Positions 50,913 through 60,266 of a stretch of 64,000 nucleotides of DNA are shown here, one piece after another. The position numbers and the translations under genes were made by a program. The number at the start of each line of letters is the position of its first letter. Within the stretch, counting starts at the first letter, position 1. The notes beneath the pieces are model-generated. The model was not told where the DNA came from and did not search any database. It saw nothing but the letters and a program-made list of their open reading frames with translations. The DNA comes from Limnohabitans sp. MMS-10A-192 (GTDB lineage: Bacteria; Pseudomonadota; Gammaproteobacteria; Burkholderiales; Burkholderiaceae_C), in NCBI RefSeq assembly GCF_003063335.1, contig NZ_NERX01000007.1, forward strand, positions 1 through 64,000, given 5' to 3'.

Positions 50913-51677
50913 TCAGTCTTTGAAACGGTCGGCCAAGGCTTGGGCGCTGTCGCGCAGCACGTTCTGGTCGGCCCCCACGGCCACAAACAGGCAGCCTTGC
51001 GCCACATAGTGTTTGGCCAGCGCTTCATCACCCGTCAAGATGCCGGCAGCCTTGCCGCACGCTTGGATGCGGGCAATCGCCTCGTCGATGACCTTGAGCA
51101 CCTCGGGGTGCTTGGGGTTGCCCAAGTGGCCCAAAGCCGCAGACAAATCGCCGGGGCCGATGAAGACGCCATCGACACCTTCCACGTTGGCAATTTCTTC
51201 AATGTTTTTCAGGCCTTCAATGGTCTCGACCTGCAGCAGCACGCAGATTTCTTCAGCGCTGCGCTGGGCATAGCCTTTGACACGGCCATAGTGGCTGGCG
51301 CGGGGCGCACCGGCGTAACCGCGCACGCCTTGCGGTGGGTAGCGGGTGTACGACACCGCGTTGCGCGCTTCTTCGGCGGTCTGGATGTAGGGCACCAAGA
51401 GCGTTTGCACGCCGATGTCGAGCAGGCGCTTGAAGGTCACCATGTCGTTCCACGGGGGGCGCACGATGGGCGTGGCCGTGCCGCCTTGCATGGCCTGCAG
51501 TTGGGCCAGCACATCGGGCACTTCGTTGGGCGAGTGCTCCATGTCCAGCAGCAGCCAGTCGTAGCCGCAATGGGCCAGGATCTCGATGCTGATGGGGCTG
51601 CACAGGTGCGACCACAGGCCGATTTGTTTTTGGCCGCTCAGGATGGCGTGCTTGAAACGGTTGATGGGGAAGTCCAT
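50913..51677 (-). CDS. garL: HpaI/GarL-family class II aldolase (5-keto-4-deoxy-D-glucarate aldolase-like)
   Basis: This is a 254-residue metal-dependent aldolase: 'GLWSHLCSPISIEILAHCGYDWLLLDMEHSPNEVPDVLAQLQAM', 'PIVRPPWNDMVTFKRLLDIGVQTLLVPYIQTAEEA', 'VLLQVETIEGLKNIEEIANVEGVDGVFIGPGDLSAALGHLGN'. It has the catalytic His/Arg and the Glu and Asp metal ligands of the HpcH/HpaI family. In context it splits 5-keto-4-deoxy-D-glucarate into pyruvate and tartronate semialdehyde. ATG 51677 is chosen. It lies between udh and garR with gaps of 14 and 10 bp. Confidence 0.88.
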   Translation of the reverse strand: MDFPINRFKHAILSGQKQIGLWSHLCSPISIEILAHCGYDWLLLDMEHSPNEVPDVLAQLQAMQGGTATPIVRPPWNDMVTFKRLLDIGVQTLLVPYIQTAEEARNAVSYTRYPPQGVRGYAGAPRASHYGRVKGYAQRSAEEICVLLQVETIEGLKNIEEIANVEGVDGVFIGPGDLSAALGHLGNPKHPEVLKVIDEAIARIQACGKAAGILTGDEALAKHYVAQGCLFVAVGADQNVLRDSAQALADRFKD

Positions 51678-51687
51678 GGGGTGCTCC

Positions 51688-52581
51688 TCAAAGTGTGGGG
51701 GTGGGGCTGATCTGGAAATTGGCGGCGATCTCAAGAGCGCGCACGATGCCGGAGTGGTCCCAGCCTGCGCCGCCGTTGGCCACGCAGCTGCTCATCAGCT
51801 GTTGGGTGCTGGCGGTGTTGGGCAGGCTCAGGCCCATGGCCTTGGCGCCTTCCAGCGCCAGGTTCAGGTCTTTTTGGTGCAGCTCGATGCGAAAACCCGG
51901 GTTGAAGGTGCGCTTGATCATGCGCTCGCCATGCAGCTCCAGAATGCGGCTGGTGGCCAGGCCGCCCATCAGGGCCTGGCGCACTTTGGCGGGGTCGGCA
52001 CCGGCTTTGGCGGCAAACAGCAGGGCTTCGCCTACGGCCTCGATGTTGAGCGCCACGATGATCTGGTTGGCCACTTTGCAGGTCTGGCCGCTGCCGTTGT
52101 CGCCGATCAGGGTGATGTTCTTGCCCATCAGCGCAAACAGGGGCTGCACTTTGTCGAAGGTGTCTTGCGAGCCGCCCACCATGATGGTCAGGCTGGCCGC
52201 CTTGGCGCCCACTTCACCGCCCGAGACCGGCGCGTCCAGGTAGTCGCAACCCAGCGCGTTGATCTTGGCGGCGAACTCTTTGGTGGCGATGGGCGAGATG
52301 GAGCTCATGTCCACCACGGTCTTGCCTGCGCTCAAGCCTTTGGCCACACCCTGCTGGCCAAACAACACGTCTTCAACATGCGGGGTGTCGGGCACCATGG
52401 TGAAGATGATGTCGGCTTGTTGCGCGACTTCGGCCGGGCTGGCGCAGGCTTTGGCGCCTTGTTCGAGCACGCCAGCGGGCACGCCGCTGCGCGAAAAAGC
52501 AAAGACCTCGTGGCCACCGGCCAGCAAATGTCCGGCCATGGGCGCGCCCATGATGCCCAAGCCAATGAATCCGAGTTTCAT
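51688..52581 (-). CDS. garR: 2-hydroxy-3-oxopropionate (tartronate semialdehyde) reductase
   Basis: This is a 297-residue beta-hydroxyacid dehydrogenase. The NAD(P) motif GFIGLGIMGAPMAGHLL starts at residue 4. 'DAPVSGGEVGAKAASLTIMVGG' carries the substrate-binding signature, and 'GSGQTCKVANQIIVALNIEAVGEAL' contains the catalytic Lys. It reduces tartronate semialdehyde, the product of the neighbouring aldolase, to glycerate. ATG 52581 is the family-like start; upstream in-frame sequence runs into gudD. It is followed by garL after 10 bp. Confidence 0.92.
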   Translation of the reverse strand: MKLGFIGLGIMGAPMAGHLLAGGHEVFAFSRSGVPAGVLEQGAKACASPAEVAQQADIIFTMVPDTPHVEDVLFGQQGVAKGLSAGKTVVDMSSISPIATKEFAAKINALGCDYLDAPVSGGEVGAKAASLTIMVGGSQDTFDKVQPLFALMGKNITLIGDNGSGQTCKVANQIIVALNIEAVGEALLFAAKAGADPAKVRQALMGGLATSRILELHGERMIKRTFNPGFRIELHQKDLNLALEGAKAMGLSLPNTASTQQLMSSCVANGGAGWDHSGIVRALEIAANFQISPTPTL

Positions 52582-52616
52582 GATGTGTCCTTCTTTGGAG
52601 TGAATCGCCCGGGTGC

Positions 52617-53954
52617 TCAGCGCACCATGCAAGGCATCTTGTTGTTGAACTTCCAGCCAGGGATCAGGTACTGCATGGCGATGGCGTCATCGCGTGCGCC
52701 CAGGCCGTGCTGCTGGTACAGCTGGTTGGCTTTCATCACCGCGTCCATGTCCACCTCGATGCCCAGGCCGGGTTTGGCGGGCACATCGACGTAGCCTTCC
52801 TTGATTTGCAGCGGGTCTTTGGTCAGGAACTGGCCGTCTTGCCAGATCCAGTGCGTGTCGATGGCCGTGACCTTGCCCGGTGCCGCCGCGGCGCACTGGG
52901 TGAACATGGCCAGCGAAATGTCAAAGTGGTTGTTGGAGTGCGAGCCCCAAGTCAAGTCGTACATCTGGCACAGCTGCGCCACGCGCACCGAGCCTTGCAA
53001 CGTCCAGAAATGCGGGTCGGCCAGCGGGATGTCGACCGACTGCAGCTGGATGCTGTGGGCCATCTCGCGCCAGTCGGTGGCGACCATGTTGGTGGCTGTG
53101 AGCAAGCCCGTGGCGCGGCGGAATTCGGCCATCACCTCGCGGCCGGAGAACACGCCTTCGGCACCGCAAGGGTCTTCGGCATAGGCCATGGTGCTGCGGT
53201 GGTCGCGCAGCAGGCGAATCGCGTCTTTGAGCAGCCAGCCGCCATTGGGGTCGAGCGTGATGCGCGCTTTGGGAAAGCGCTCGTGCAGGGCCACCACGGC
53301 TTCGACTTCTTCTTCGCCGCGCAGCACGCCGCCTTTGAGCTTGAAGTCCTGAAAGCCATAGCGCGCTTGTGCCGCTTCGGCCAGGCGCACCACCGCGTCG
53401 GCGGTCATGGCTTTTTCGTGGCGCAGGCGCAGCCAGTCGTCGGCTTGGTCTGGCTCGCTGCGGTAGGGCAGGTCGGTTTGTTGTCGGTCACCCACATAAA
53501 ACAAGTAGCCCAACATTTGCACGCGCTGGCGCTGTTGGCCTTCGCCCAGCAGGGCGCACACCGGCACGTTCAGGTGCTGGCCCAGCAGGTCGAGCAGGGC
53601 GCTTTCCACGGCGGTGACGGCATGGATCGTGATGCGCAGGTCAAAGGTCTGCTGGCCCCGGCCACCACTGTCGCGGTCGGCAAACTGCTGGCGCATGGCC
53701 TGCAGCGCCGCGTTGTACTGGCCAATCGGCTGGCCTTCGACCAAGGGACGAGCGTCTTCCAGCGTCTGGCGGATTTTTTCGCCGCCGGGCACTTCGCCCA
53801 CACCGGTGTGGCCCGAGGAGTCGGTCAGGATGACGATGTTGCGGGTGAAGAAGGGGCCGTGCGCGCCGCTGAGGTTCATCAGCATGCCGTCGTGGCCCGC
53901 CACGGGGATCACCTGCATGCGGGTGACGACAGGGGTGGAAGAAGGCTGGGACAT
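52617..53954 (-). CDS. gudD: Glucarate dehydratase
   Basis: This is a 445-residue enolase-superfamily enzyme that dehydrates D-glucarate to 5-keto-4-deoxy-D-glucarate. Signatures are '[33 protein letters not shown]', '[24 protein letters not shown]' (KxK acid/base), '[15 protein letters not shown]', '[43 protein letters not shown]' (metal ligands) and '[25 protein letters not shown]' (His base region). ATG 53954 is preferred to ATG 53984, because the latter lies inside a FadR-type operator candidate. It is the first gene of the minus-strand unit gudD-garR-garL-udh. Confidence 0.95.
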   Translation of the reverse strand: MSQPSSTPVVTRMQVIPVAGHDGMLMNLSGAHGPFFTRNIVILTDSSGHTGVGEVPGGEKIRQTLEDARPLVEGQPIGQYNAALQAMRQQFADRDSGGRGQQTFDLRITIHAVTAVESALLDLLGQHLNVPVCALLGEGQQRQRVQMLGYLFYVGDRQQTDLPYRSEPDQADDWLRLRHEKAMTADAVVRLAEAAQARYGFQDFKLKGGVLRGEEEVEAVVALHERFPKARITLDPNGGWLLKDAIRLLRDHRSTMAYAEDPCGAEGVFSGREVMAEFRRATGLLTATNMVATDWREMAHSIQLQSVDIPLADPHFWTLQGSVRVAQLCQMYDLTWGSHSNNHFDISLAMFTQCAAAAPGKVTAIDTHWIWQDGQFLTKDPLQIKEGYVDVPAKPGLGIEVDMDAVMKANQLYQQHGLGARDDAIAMQYLIPGWKFNNKMPCMVR

Positions 53955-53983
53955 GGTTGTGATGGCTGTGGATTTAACAGACA

Positions 53984-53994
53984 TCGTACAACTT
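53984..53994. promoter_or_regulatory. FadR/GntR-type operator half-match before gudD
   Basis: TCGTACAACTT fits the FadR-subfamily consensus TNGTNNNACNA except for the last base. It lies 30 bp upstream of the chosen gudD start and resembles the site at 54819. It is a candidate site for the GntR regulator encoded next door. Confidence 0.5.
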
Positions 53995-54036
53995 AAACCC
54001 GCATCGTGTGATGCGTGTTAACCCTTGTCAGCCGCT

Positions 54037-54771
54037 TCAGTGGTGGCTGGAGGCGCCTTTTTTGTGCCGGTCTCGGCTGTTGGACAGGTGGGTGCGCATG
54101 GCGGCGCGGGCCGATTCGGCGTCTTGCGCGGCAATCGCGTTCAGGATGTTTTCGTGCTCCTGGTGTACCCGCCGCAAATAGGCCAATCGGGTCGCATCGA
54201 CGACGGGCGTGGTCTCCAGCCGTGCGCGGGGAATCGACTGCGATCCCAGCGAATTCATCATGTCGGCGAAGTGGTTGTTTTGCGTGGCGCGGGCGATTTC
54301 GTGGTGAAACTGAAAGTCTGCAGCAATCGCGTCTCGGCCTTCTTCGATGGCGCTCGAAAACGCGCTCATCGCCTCTTGCATGACGCGCAAATTGGCTTCG
54401 GTGCGCCGCACAGCGGCCAGGGCTGAGGCTTCGGTCTCGATGCTGATGCGCAATTCCAGCAATGCAATCACATCGTGCAAGGTGCTCAGTTGGCCCGGAT
54501 TCACCCGAAATGATGGCGACTCCGATTGCGCCAGCACAAAGGTGCCGATGCCGTGGCGCGTCTCCACCAACCCAGCGGCTTGCAGTTTGGAAATCGCCTC
54601 GCGCACCACGGTGCGGCTCACGCCAAAGCGTTCCATGATGGCCGCTTCAGTGGGCAGTTTTTGGCCGCTGCTCAGGGTGCCATTCTGGATTTCGGCGCTC
54701 AGCTGATCGACCAACTCAAAGGTCAGACTGCGCGATTTGCGTTTTTCGGGGGCGGCTTGCGGGGTGTTCAT
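54037..54771 (-). CDS. GntR family regulator, FadR subfamily (GguR-like)
   Basis: This is a 244-residue repressor-type protein. The winged helix-turn-helix is 'LVDQLSAEIQNGTLSSGQKLPTEAAIMERFGVSRTVVREAISKLQAAGLVETRHGIGTFV' (about 20-80). The FCD effector domain carries the Asp/His metal or ligand residues in 'ADFQFHHEIARATQNNHFADMM'. It ends in a His/Lys-rich tail (DRHKKGASSHH). Its position between the two divergent halves of the uronate/aldarate locus suggests control by a pathway intermediate. The start is uncertain between ATG 54771 and 54786. A consensus FadR-type site lies just upstream, so autoregulation is likely. Confidence 0.88.
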   Translation of the reverse strand: MNTPQAAPEKRKSRSLTFELVDQLSAEIQNGTLSSGQKLPTEAAIMERFGVSRTVVREAISKLQAAGLVETRHGIGTFVLAQSESPSFRVNPGQLSTLHDVIALLELRISIETEASALAAVRRTEANLRVMQEAMSAFSSAIEEGRDAIAADFQFHHEIARATQNNHFADMMNSLGSQSIPRARLETTPVVDATRLAYLRRVHQEHENILNAIAAQDAESARAAMRTHLSNSRDRHKKGASSHH

Positions 54772-54818
54772 CGGGTAAATACGCATTCCAGTTTCGACAG
54801 GGGGCTCACACAATCAAC

Positions 54819-54829
54819 TTGTACGACAA
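54819..54829. promoter_or_regulatory. FadR/GntR-type operator between gntR and the lactonase gene
   Basis: TTGTACGACAA matches TNGTNNNACNA at every fixed position and is extended by AAC and CTG on its flanks. It is placed between the divergent gntR and lactonase genes, 48-65 bp from their starts. Confidence 0.65.
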
Positions 54830-54893
54830 CTGATCACATCAAGCACTTGAAGCCAATGTATCAGAACATCGCCGCCACTTGCACCTTTTTTTC

Positions 54894-55802
54894 ATGAACC
54901 CATACCAGCTCATCGCCGACACACCAGACCGCGTAGGGGAGTCCCCCGTCTGGGATGTGCGCCACCATCGCTTGTGGTGGGTGGACATTGAAGGCGCCTT
55001 CATCCGTTGCACCGCACCCGGCTCGACGGCGCCTGTGCAGTCCTGGCACATGCCTGAGCGTGTGGGTTGCATTGCACTCACGGTTGTTGAGGGGCAACTC
55101 ATCGCCGCTATGGAAACGGGCATTGCCCGTGTCACGCTGCATGAGGGTGGGCAGGTGGACATCACTTGGCTGGCCCACATCCAGCATCCTGCCTCCGGCA
55201 TGCGCTTCAACGACGGGCGTTGTGACGCCAGCGGCCGCTTGTGGGTGGGCACCATGGTGATGGACATGTCTTTGGCCTCTGACTTGGGTGGTCTGTATTG
55301 TTTGGACGAGCGGGGCCTCACGGGCCCGCACGTCACGGGCCTGCTCACACCCAATGGCTTGGGGCTCAGCCCCGATGGCCGCACGCTGTATTTGTCGGAC
55401 TCGCACCCCAAGGTGCAAAAAATCTGGGCTTTTGATCTGGATGCGGCCACCGGCACTTTGACGAATCGCCGACTGTTTGTGGACATGAACGACTGGCCCG
55501 GTCGCCCCGATGGCGCGGCGGTCGATGCGCAAGGCCATTATTGGATTTGCGGCAACGACGCCGGGCAGATCCACGCATTCGACGCGCAAGGGCAGTGGCG
55601 CCAATCGCTCACGGTGCCCATGCCCAAGCCGTCCATGTGCGCTTTGGGTGGGGCCGATCTCGATCAAATGTTCGTGACCTCCATCATCCCGGCGCAGACG
55701 ACCGAGGCCACACGTGGCCAAAGTGGCGCTGTCATTGCCTTGCAGCCTGGCGTGCGTGGTTTGCCCGAACCTGTGTTTTCCCGTTTTCCCGCAAGTGTGT
55801 AA
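54894..55802 (+). CDS. SMP-30/gluconolactonase family lactonase (UxuL-like)
   Basis: This is a 302-residue six-bladed beta-propeller metal lactonase. It has 'DRVGESPVWDVRHHRLWWVDIEGAFIRC' with the metal-binding Glu, 'GMRFNDGRCDASGRLWVGTMVMD', 'LLTPNGLGLSPDGRTLYLSDSH' (metal Asn) and 'WPGRPDGAAVDAQGHYWICGNDAG' (metal Asp). In uronate oxidative pathways such enzymes hydrolyse the aldarolactone made by uronate dehydrogenase, which fits this locus. ATG 54894 is chosen. It is the first gene of the plus-strand unit, 37 bp before the TRAP receptor. Confidence 0.88.
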   Translation: MNPYQLIADTPDRVGESPVWDVRHHRLWWVDIEGAFIRCTAPGSTAPVQSWHMPERVGCIALTVVEGQLIAAMETGIARVTLHEGGQVDITWLAHIQHPASGMRFNDGRCDASGRLWVGTMVMDMSLASDLGGLYCLDERGLTGPHVTGLLTPNGLGLSPDGRTLYLSDSHPKVQKIWAFDLDAATGTLTNRRLFVDMNDWPGRPDGAAVDAQGHYWICGNDAGQIHAFDAQGQWRQSLTVPMPKPSMCALGGADLDQMFVTSIIPAQTTEATRGQSGAVIALQPGVRGLPEPVFSRFPASV

Positions 55803-55838
55803 CGTGTTTTTCAAAAACTTAACCCTGGAGACAACACC

Positions 55839-56801
55839 ATGAAACTCAAGCATTCCCTGATGGCCATCGCGGCCGCTTTGGCCTTGTCCGCCCAAGCCAC
55901 CGAATTCCGCTCGGCCGACATCCACAACTCGGATGACTACCCCACCGTGGTGGCGGTCAAGCACATGAGCACCGTGCTCGACAAGTTGTCGGGTGGCAAG
56001 CACAAGATCAAGGTCTTCAACAAAGGCGCTTTGGGTTCTGAAAAAGAAACCATCGACCAGGTCAAGATCGGCGCGCTGGATTTGGTGCGTGTGAACGTCG
56101 CCCCGATGAACGGTGTTTGCCCCATGACCATGGTGCCGACCATGCCCTTCCTGTTCCGCTCGGTGGACCACATGCGCAAGTCGCTGGACGGCCCTGTGGG
56201 CGCAGAAATCTTGAAGAGCTGCGAGTCTGTGGGTTATGTGGGTCTGGCCTTTTATGACAGCGGCGCACGCTCCATCTACGCCAAGAAGGCCATTAAAAAC
56301 GTGGCCGATGCCAAGGGCTTGAAGATCCGTGTGCAGCAGTCCGACCTGTGGGTGGCATTGGTCAGCGCCATGGGTGCGAACGCCACGCCCATGCCTTATG
56401 GCGAGGTGTACACGGGCCTCAAGACCGGCCTGATCGATGCCGCTGAAAACAACATCCCCTCGTTTGACACCGCCAAGCACGTGGAAGCCGTCAAGGTTTA
56501 CTCCAAGACAGAGCACTCCATGGCGCCCGAGATTTTGGTGATGTCCAAAGTGGTGTGGGACAAACTGCCTGCCAACGAGCAAGCCATGATCCGCCAAGCG
56601 GCCAAAGAGTCGGTGGCTGTGCAGCGCAAGGCTTGGGACGAAGCCGAAAGCAAATCTTTGGCCAACGTCAAGGCTGCGGGTGCCGAGATCGTTGAAGTGG
56701 ACAAGAAATCGTTCCAAGCCGTGATGGCCCCTGTGTACGACAAGTTCATGACCACGCCCGACATGAAGCGCGCGATCAAAGCCATCCAAGACACCAAGTG
56801 A
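55839..56801 (+). CDS. dctP: TRAP transporter substrate-binding protein, hexuronate-type
   Basis: This is a 320-residue periplasmic receptor with a signal peptide ([20 protein letters not shown], then [15 protein letters not shown]). It has '[34 protein letters not shown]' and '[49 protein letters not shown]', with the carboxylate-binding Arg. The gene context (uronate and aldarate enzymes, GntR site upstream) suggests D-glucuronate/galacturonate as ligand, as in UxuP-type receptors. TGGAG precedes ATG 55839. It is followed by a strong hairpin and then the small permease. Confidence 0.9.
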   Translation: MKLKHSLMAIAAALALSAQATEFRSADIHNSDDYPTVVAVKHMSTVLDKLSGGKHKIKVFNKGALGSEKETIDQVKIGALDLVRVNVAPMNGVCPMTMVPTMPFLFRSVDHMRKSLDGPVGAEILKSCESVGYVGLAFYDSGARSIYAKKAIKNVADAKGLKIRVQQSDLWVALVSAMGANATPMPYGEVYTGLKTGLIDAAENNIPSFDTAKHVEAVKVYSKTEHSMAPEILVMSKVVWDKLPANEQAMIRQAAKESVAVQRKAWDEAESKSLANVKAAGAEIVEVDKKSFQAVMAPVYDKFMTTPDMKRAIKAIQDTK

Positions 56802-56829
56802 TGGGCTGAAACTTTTGTGCATCCCCTGT

Positions 56830-56852
56830 GCCCCTGACATCGTGTCAGGGGC
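56830..56852 (+). other. Perfect 10-bp stem-loop between dctP and dctQ
   Basis: GCCCCTGACA (56830-56839) pairs with TGTCAGGGGC (56843-56852) around TCG. The AGGAG Shine-Dalgarno sequence of dctQ starts at the next base. There is no U-tract. It probably stabilises the receptor mRNA and may also modulate dctQ translation. Confidence 0.75.
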
Positions 56853-56863
56853 AGGAGTTTTTC

Positions 56864-57352
56864 ATGTTCACCAAATTTTGTGCGACCGTCTCCAAGATCT
56901 GTCTGGCCCTGGCCGTGATCGGATTGATCGCCGTGATCCTGTGCGTGCAGTGGCAGGTCATCGGTCGCTATGTGCTCAACGACACGCCGACCTGGGCCGA
57001 AGCACTGGCCATGTTGATCGTGCTCTTTGTCACCGCTTTCGGCCTGGCCGTGGGGGTGCGCGATGCGGGCCACATCGGCCTGGAGTCTCTGGTGGTTTTG
57101 CTGCCCCAAAAGTGGCAGCACCGCATTGAAATTTTGATCCACGCCCTGGTGGCTTTGTTTGGTTTTTTGATGGTGCAAGGTGGCTGGCTCTGGGCCTCTG
57201 CCAAGTGGGCCGAGAAAAAGCCCATGCTGCCCGTGCCCGATGGCATCGACTATGTGCCGGTGATCATTGCGGGCGCTTTGATCTTGCTTTTCTCCGTTGA
57301 ACACATTGTTGCGCTCGTGCAAGGCAAAGTGGTCGAACCTGTTTGGGACTGA
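56864..57352 (+). CDS. dctQ: TRAP transporter small permease (DctQ)
   Basis: This is a 162-residue protein with four membrane segments: 'VSKICLALAVIGLIAVILCVQWQVIGRYVLNDTPTWAEALAMLIVLFVTAFGLAVGVRDAGHIGLESLVVLLP'. The 'W.EALA' and 'DAGHIGLE' segments are typical of DctQ. AGGAG lies six bases before ATG 56864. The large permease gene starts four bases after its stop. Confidence 0.9.
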   Translation: MFTKFCATVSKICLALAVIGLIAVILCVQWQVIGRYVLNDTPTWAEALAMLIVLFVTAFGLAVGVRDAGHIGLESLVVLLPQKWQHRIEILIHALVALFGFLMVQGGWLWASAKWAEKKPMLPVPDGIDYVPVIIAGALILLFSVEHIVALVQGKVVEPVWD

Positions 57353-57356
57353 TGCC

Positions 57357-58646
57357 ATGGAACTGACCGTCCTTGCGCTGAGCTTCACGCTCTTGTTGAT
57401 TTTGGGTGTGCCGGTGGCCTTTGCCATTGGCCTGTCTTCGGTGGCCACCATCATCGCCGCCGGTTTGCCAGTGGCCATGGTGTTCCAGAAAATGGTCGGC
57501 GGCATGCAGGTGTTCTCCTTCCTGGCCATCCCGTTTTTTGTGTTCGCCGGTGAGTTGATGCTCTACGGCGGCATTGCCGACCGCATCGTGCGCTTTGCCA
57601 ACAGCCTGGTGGGCCATGTGCGCGGCGGTCTGGGCATGAGCAACGTGATCGGTTGCACCATTTTTGGTGGCGTGGCCGGATCGCCATTGGCCGATGTCTC
57701 GGCCATGGGCTCGGTCATGATCCCGCTCATGAAGAAAGAAGGGTACGACGCCGACTACGCGGTGAACGTGACCACGCACGCTGCGCTGGTGGGCGCCATC
57801 ATGCCCACTTCGCACAACATGATCATCTTCACGCTGGCCGCTTCGGGCTTGGCGTCTGTGAGCGTGCTGGGTTTGATTTTGGCGGGCCTGGTGCCCGCCA
57901 TCATCTTGACGCTGTGCAACTTGGGTGCGGCCTATTGGGTGGCGGTACGACGCGGTTACCCGATCCACGGCAACTTCCCCGGTTGGCTCGAAGTGCTCAA
58001 GTCCTTTGGCGCGGCCATGCCCGGCTTGTTTGTGGTGGTCATCATTTTGGGCGGCATCTTGTCGGGTGCATTCACGGCCACCGAGTCGGCCTCCATTGCC
58101 GTGGCCTGGGCCTTGTTTGTCACGGTGATCGTTTACCGAACCTTGACCTTTCAGAATTTTCTCAAGGCCTGCGCCAAGGCCTGCAAAACCACCGGCGTGG
58201 TGCTGCTCTTGATCGGTATTTCCAACGCCTTCGGTTACTTCATGGCCTTGTATGAGGTGCCACAGATGACCGGTGCGCTGATGCAAAAAATCAGCAGCGA
58301 ACCTTGGGTCATCTTTTTGATGATCAACATCTTGTTGTTCATCCTGGGCACCTTCCTCGACATGGCCGCGACCATCTTGATCTGCACGCCGATCTTCATG
58401 CCGATCGCCATGCACTTTGGCATGGACCCGATGCAGTTCGGCATCATGCTGCTGATCAACTGCGCGCTGGGCCTGAACACGCCACCTGTCGGGTCGGTGC
58501 AGTTTGTGGGGTGCGCGATTGGCGGCATCTCGGTCGGGCAGGTCATGCGCACCATTGCGCCGTTCTACGGCGCTTTGACCCTGGCCATGCTGCTGGTGAC
58601 CTATGTGCCGCAGTTCACACTGTGGCTGCCGAATTTGCTCAAGTGA
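57357..58646 (+). CDS. dctM: TRAP transporter large permease (DctM)
   Basis: This is a 429-residue permease with about 12 helices: '[23 protein letters not shown]', '[55 protein letters not shown]', and '[26 protein letters not shown]'. The 'PTSHNMI' and 'NTPPVGSV' loops correspond to the substrate/ion-binding regions of DctM. It is clearly different in sequence from the DctM at 8222, consistent with a different substrate. It is coupled to dctQ, and garD begins 13 bp after its stop. Confidence 0.92.
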   Translation: MELTVLALSFTLLLILGVPVAFAIGLSSVATIIAAGLPVAMVFQKMVGGMQVFSFLAIPFFVFAGELMLYGGIADRIVRFANSLVGHVRGGLGMSNVIGCTIFGGVAGSPLADVSAMGSVMIPLMKKEGYDADYAVNVTTHAALVGAIMPTSHNMIIFTLAASGLASVSVLGLILAGLVPAIILTLCNLGAAYWVAVRRGYPIHGNFPGWLEVLKSFGAAMPGLFVVVIILGGILSGAFTATESASIAVAWALFVTVIVYRTLTFQNFLKACAKACKTTGVVLLLIGISNAFGYFMALYEVPQMTGALMQKISSEPWVIFLMINILLFILGTFLDMAATILICTPIFMPIAMHFGMDPMQFGIMLLINCALGLNTPPVGSVQFVGCAIGGISVGQVMRTIAPFYGALTLAMLLVTYVPQFTLWLPNLLK

Positions 58647-58659
58647 TGAAGACCTGTTC

Positions 58660-60237
58660 ATGAGTTCTACCCGCGCACCTTTGGCGATCCGCATGCATCC
58701 GGCCGACAACGTGGCCATCATCGCCAACGACGGCGGCCTGACCGCGGGCACCGTCATGCCCGAAGGACCTGCGGCAGGCTTGATCCTGCGCGACAAGGTG
58801 CCGCAAGGCCACAAAGTCGCCTTGGTTGACTTGGCCCAAGGCCAGGCCGTGCTGCGCTACAACGTGCCGGTGGGCTATGCCCGCCAAGCCATTGCGGCGG
58901 GCAGCTGGGTGCACGAGCGTTTGCTGGACATTCCACCAGCACGCGAACTGCAAGGCCTGCCCATGGCCACCGTCCAGCCCGCGCCGCAAGCCCCGCTGGA
59001 AGGCTTCACCTTTGAAGGCTATGTCAACGCCGACGGTTCGGTGGGCACACGCAATTTGCTGGCCATCACCACCACGGTGCAATGCGTGGCCGGGGTGGTC
59101 AAGGTGGCGGTGGAGCGCATTGAGCGCGAGTTGTTGCCGCTGTTTCCGCAGGTCGATGGCGTGGTGGGGCTGGAACACACTTATGGCTGTGGCGTGGCGA
59201 TTGACGCACCTGGCGCCGAGATCCCGATCCGCACCCTGCGCCACATCAGCCTGAACCCCAACTTTGGTGGCGAGGTGATGGTGGTCAGTTTGGGTTGCGA
59301 AAAACTGCAGCCTGATCGTTTACTCCCTGCAGGCAGCTTCCCGATCCATGATGCACGCGAGAAAGACCAAGGCCCTGACCTGGTCTGCCTGCAAGACGAT
59401 GCGCATGTGGGCTTCATGTCCATGATCGAGCACATCGTGCAAAGTGCACGCCCGCACCTGGAGCGATTGAATGCCCGCCGCCGCCAAACGGTGCCAGCCA
59501 GCGCGCTGGTGGTGGGTGTGCAGTGCGGTGGCAGCGACGCGTTTTCAGGCGTCACGGCCAACCCGGCCGTGGGCTACATGGCCGACCTGATCGTGTGTGC
59601 GGGTGGCACCGTGATGTTTTCGGAAAACACCGAAGTGCGCGATGCGGTGGAGCAACTCACCAGCCGCGCCGCCACGCCCCAGGTGGCCGATGACATCGTG
59701 CGTGAACTCGCTTGGTACGACCAGTACCTCGACCGTGGCCGTGTGGACCGCACCGCCAACACCACGCCGGGCAACAAGGCGGGGGGCTTGTCCAACATCG
59801 CCGAAAAAGCCATGGGCTCCATCATCAAGAGCGGCAGCTCGGCCATTGCCAGTGTGCTGGCCCCGGGTGACAAGCTCAAGGCGGACCAAAAAGGCCTCGT
59901 GTTTGCCGCCACACCCGCCAGCGATTTCATTTGCGGCACCTTGCAGCTGGCCGCAGGCATGAACGTGCACGTGTTCACCACCGGGCGCGGCACACCCTAT
60001 GGCTTGCAGGCTTGCCCCGTGGTCAAGGTGGCCACCCGTACCGATCTGGCTCGCCGCTGGCACGACCTGATGGACATGAACGCCGGGCGCATCGCTGACG
60101 GCGAGATCACCATCGAAGAAGCCGGCTGGGAGCTGTTCCGCATGATGCTGGACGTGGCCAGTGGCCGCAAAACCTGGGCCGAGCAGTGGAAGTTGCACAA
60201 CGCCCTGGTGCTGTTCAATCCTGCACCCATCACCTGA
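58660..60237 (+). CDS. garD: Galactarate dehydratase
   Basis: This is a 525-residue iron-dependent dehydratase of the UxaA/GarD family. The N-terminal SAF-like domain (about 1-90) has '[16 protein letters not shown]'. The catalytic domain has '[30 protein letters not shown]', '[48 protein letters not shown]', '[30 protein letters not shown]' and '[28 protein letters not shown]'. It converts meso-galactarate to 5-keto-4-deoxy-D-glucarate, the same product as GudD, so the locus handles both aldarates. ATG 58660 is chosen. Confidence 0.93.
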   Translation: MSSTRAPLAIRMHPADNVAIIANDGGLTAGTVMPEGPAAGLILRDKVPQGHKVALVDLAQGQAVLRYNVPVGYARQAIAAGSWVHERLLDIPPARELQGLPMATVQPAPQAPLEGFTFEGYVNADGSVGTRNLLAITTTVQCVAGVVKVAVERIERELLPLFPQVDGVVGLEHTYGCGVAIDAPGAEIPIRTLRHISLNPNFGGEVMVVSLGCEKLQPDRLLPAGSFPIHDAREKDQGPDLVCLQDDAHVGFMSMIEHIVQSARPHLERLNARRRQTVPASALVVGVQCGGSDAFSGVTANPAVGYMADLIVCAGGTVMFSENTEVRDAVEQLTSRAATPQVADDIVRELAWYDQYLDRGRVDRTANTTPGNKAGGLSNIAEKAMGSIIKSGSSAIASVLAPGDKLKADQKGLVFAATPASDFICGTLQLAAGMNVHVFTTGRGTPYGLQACPVVKVATRTDLARRWHDLMDMNAGRIADGEITIEEAGWELFRMMLDVASGRKTWAEQWKLHNALVLFNPAPIT

Positions 60238-60266
60238 ACCACTTGATCACAACGAGGAGACACACC

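Noticed and set aside
54861..56840. 659-codon minus-strand frame opposite the lactonase and TRAP receptor
   Set aside because: Antisense shadow crossing two genes and their spacer.
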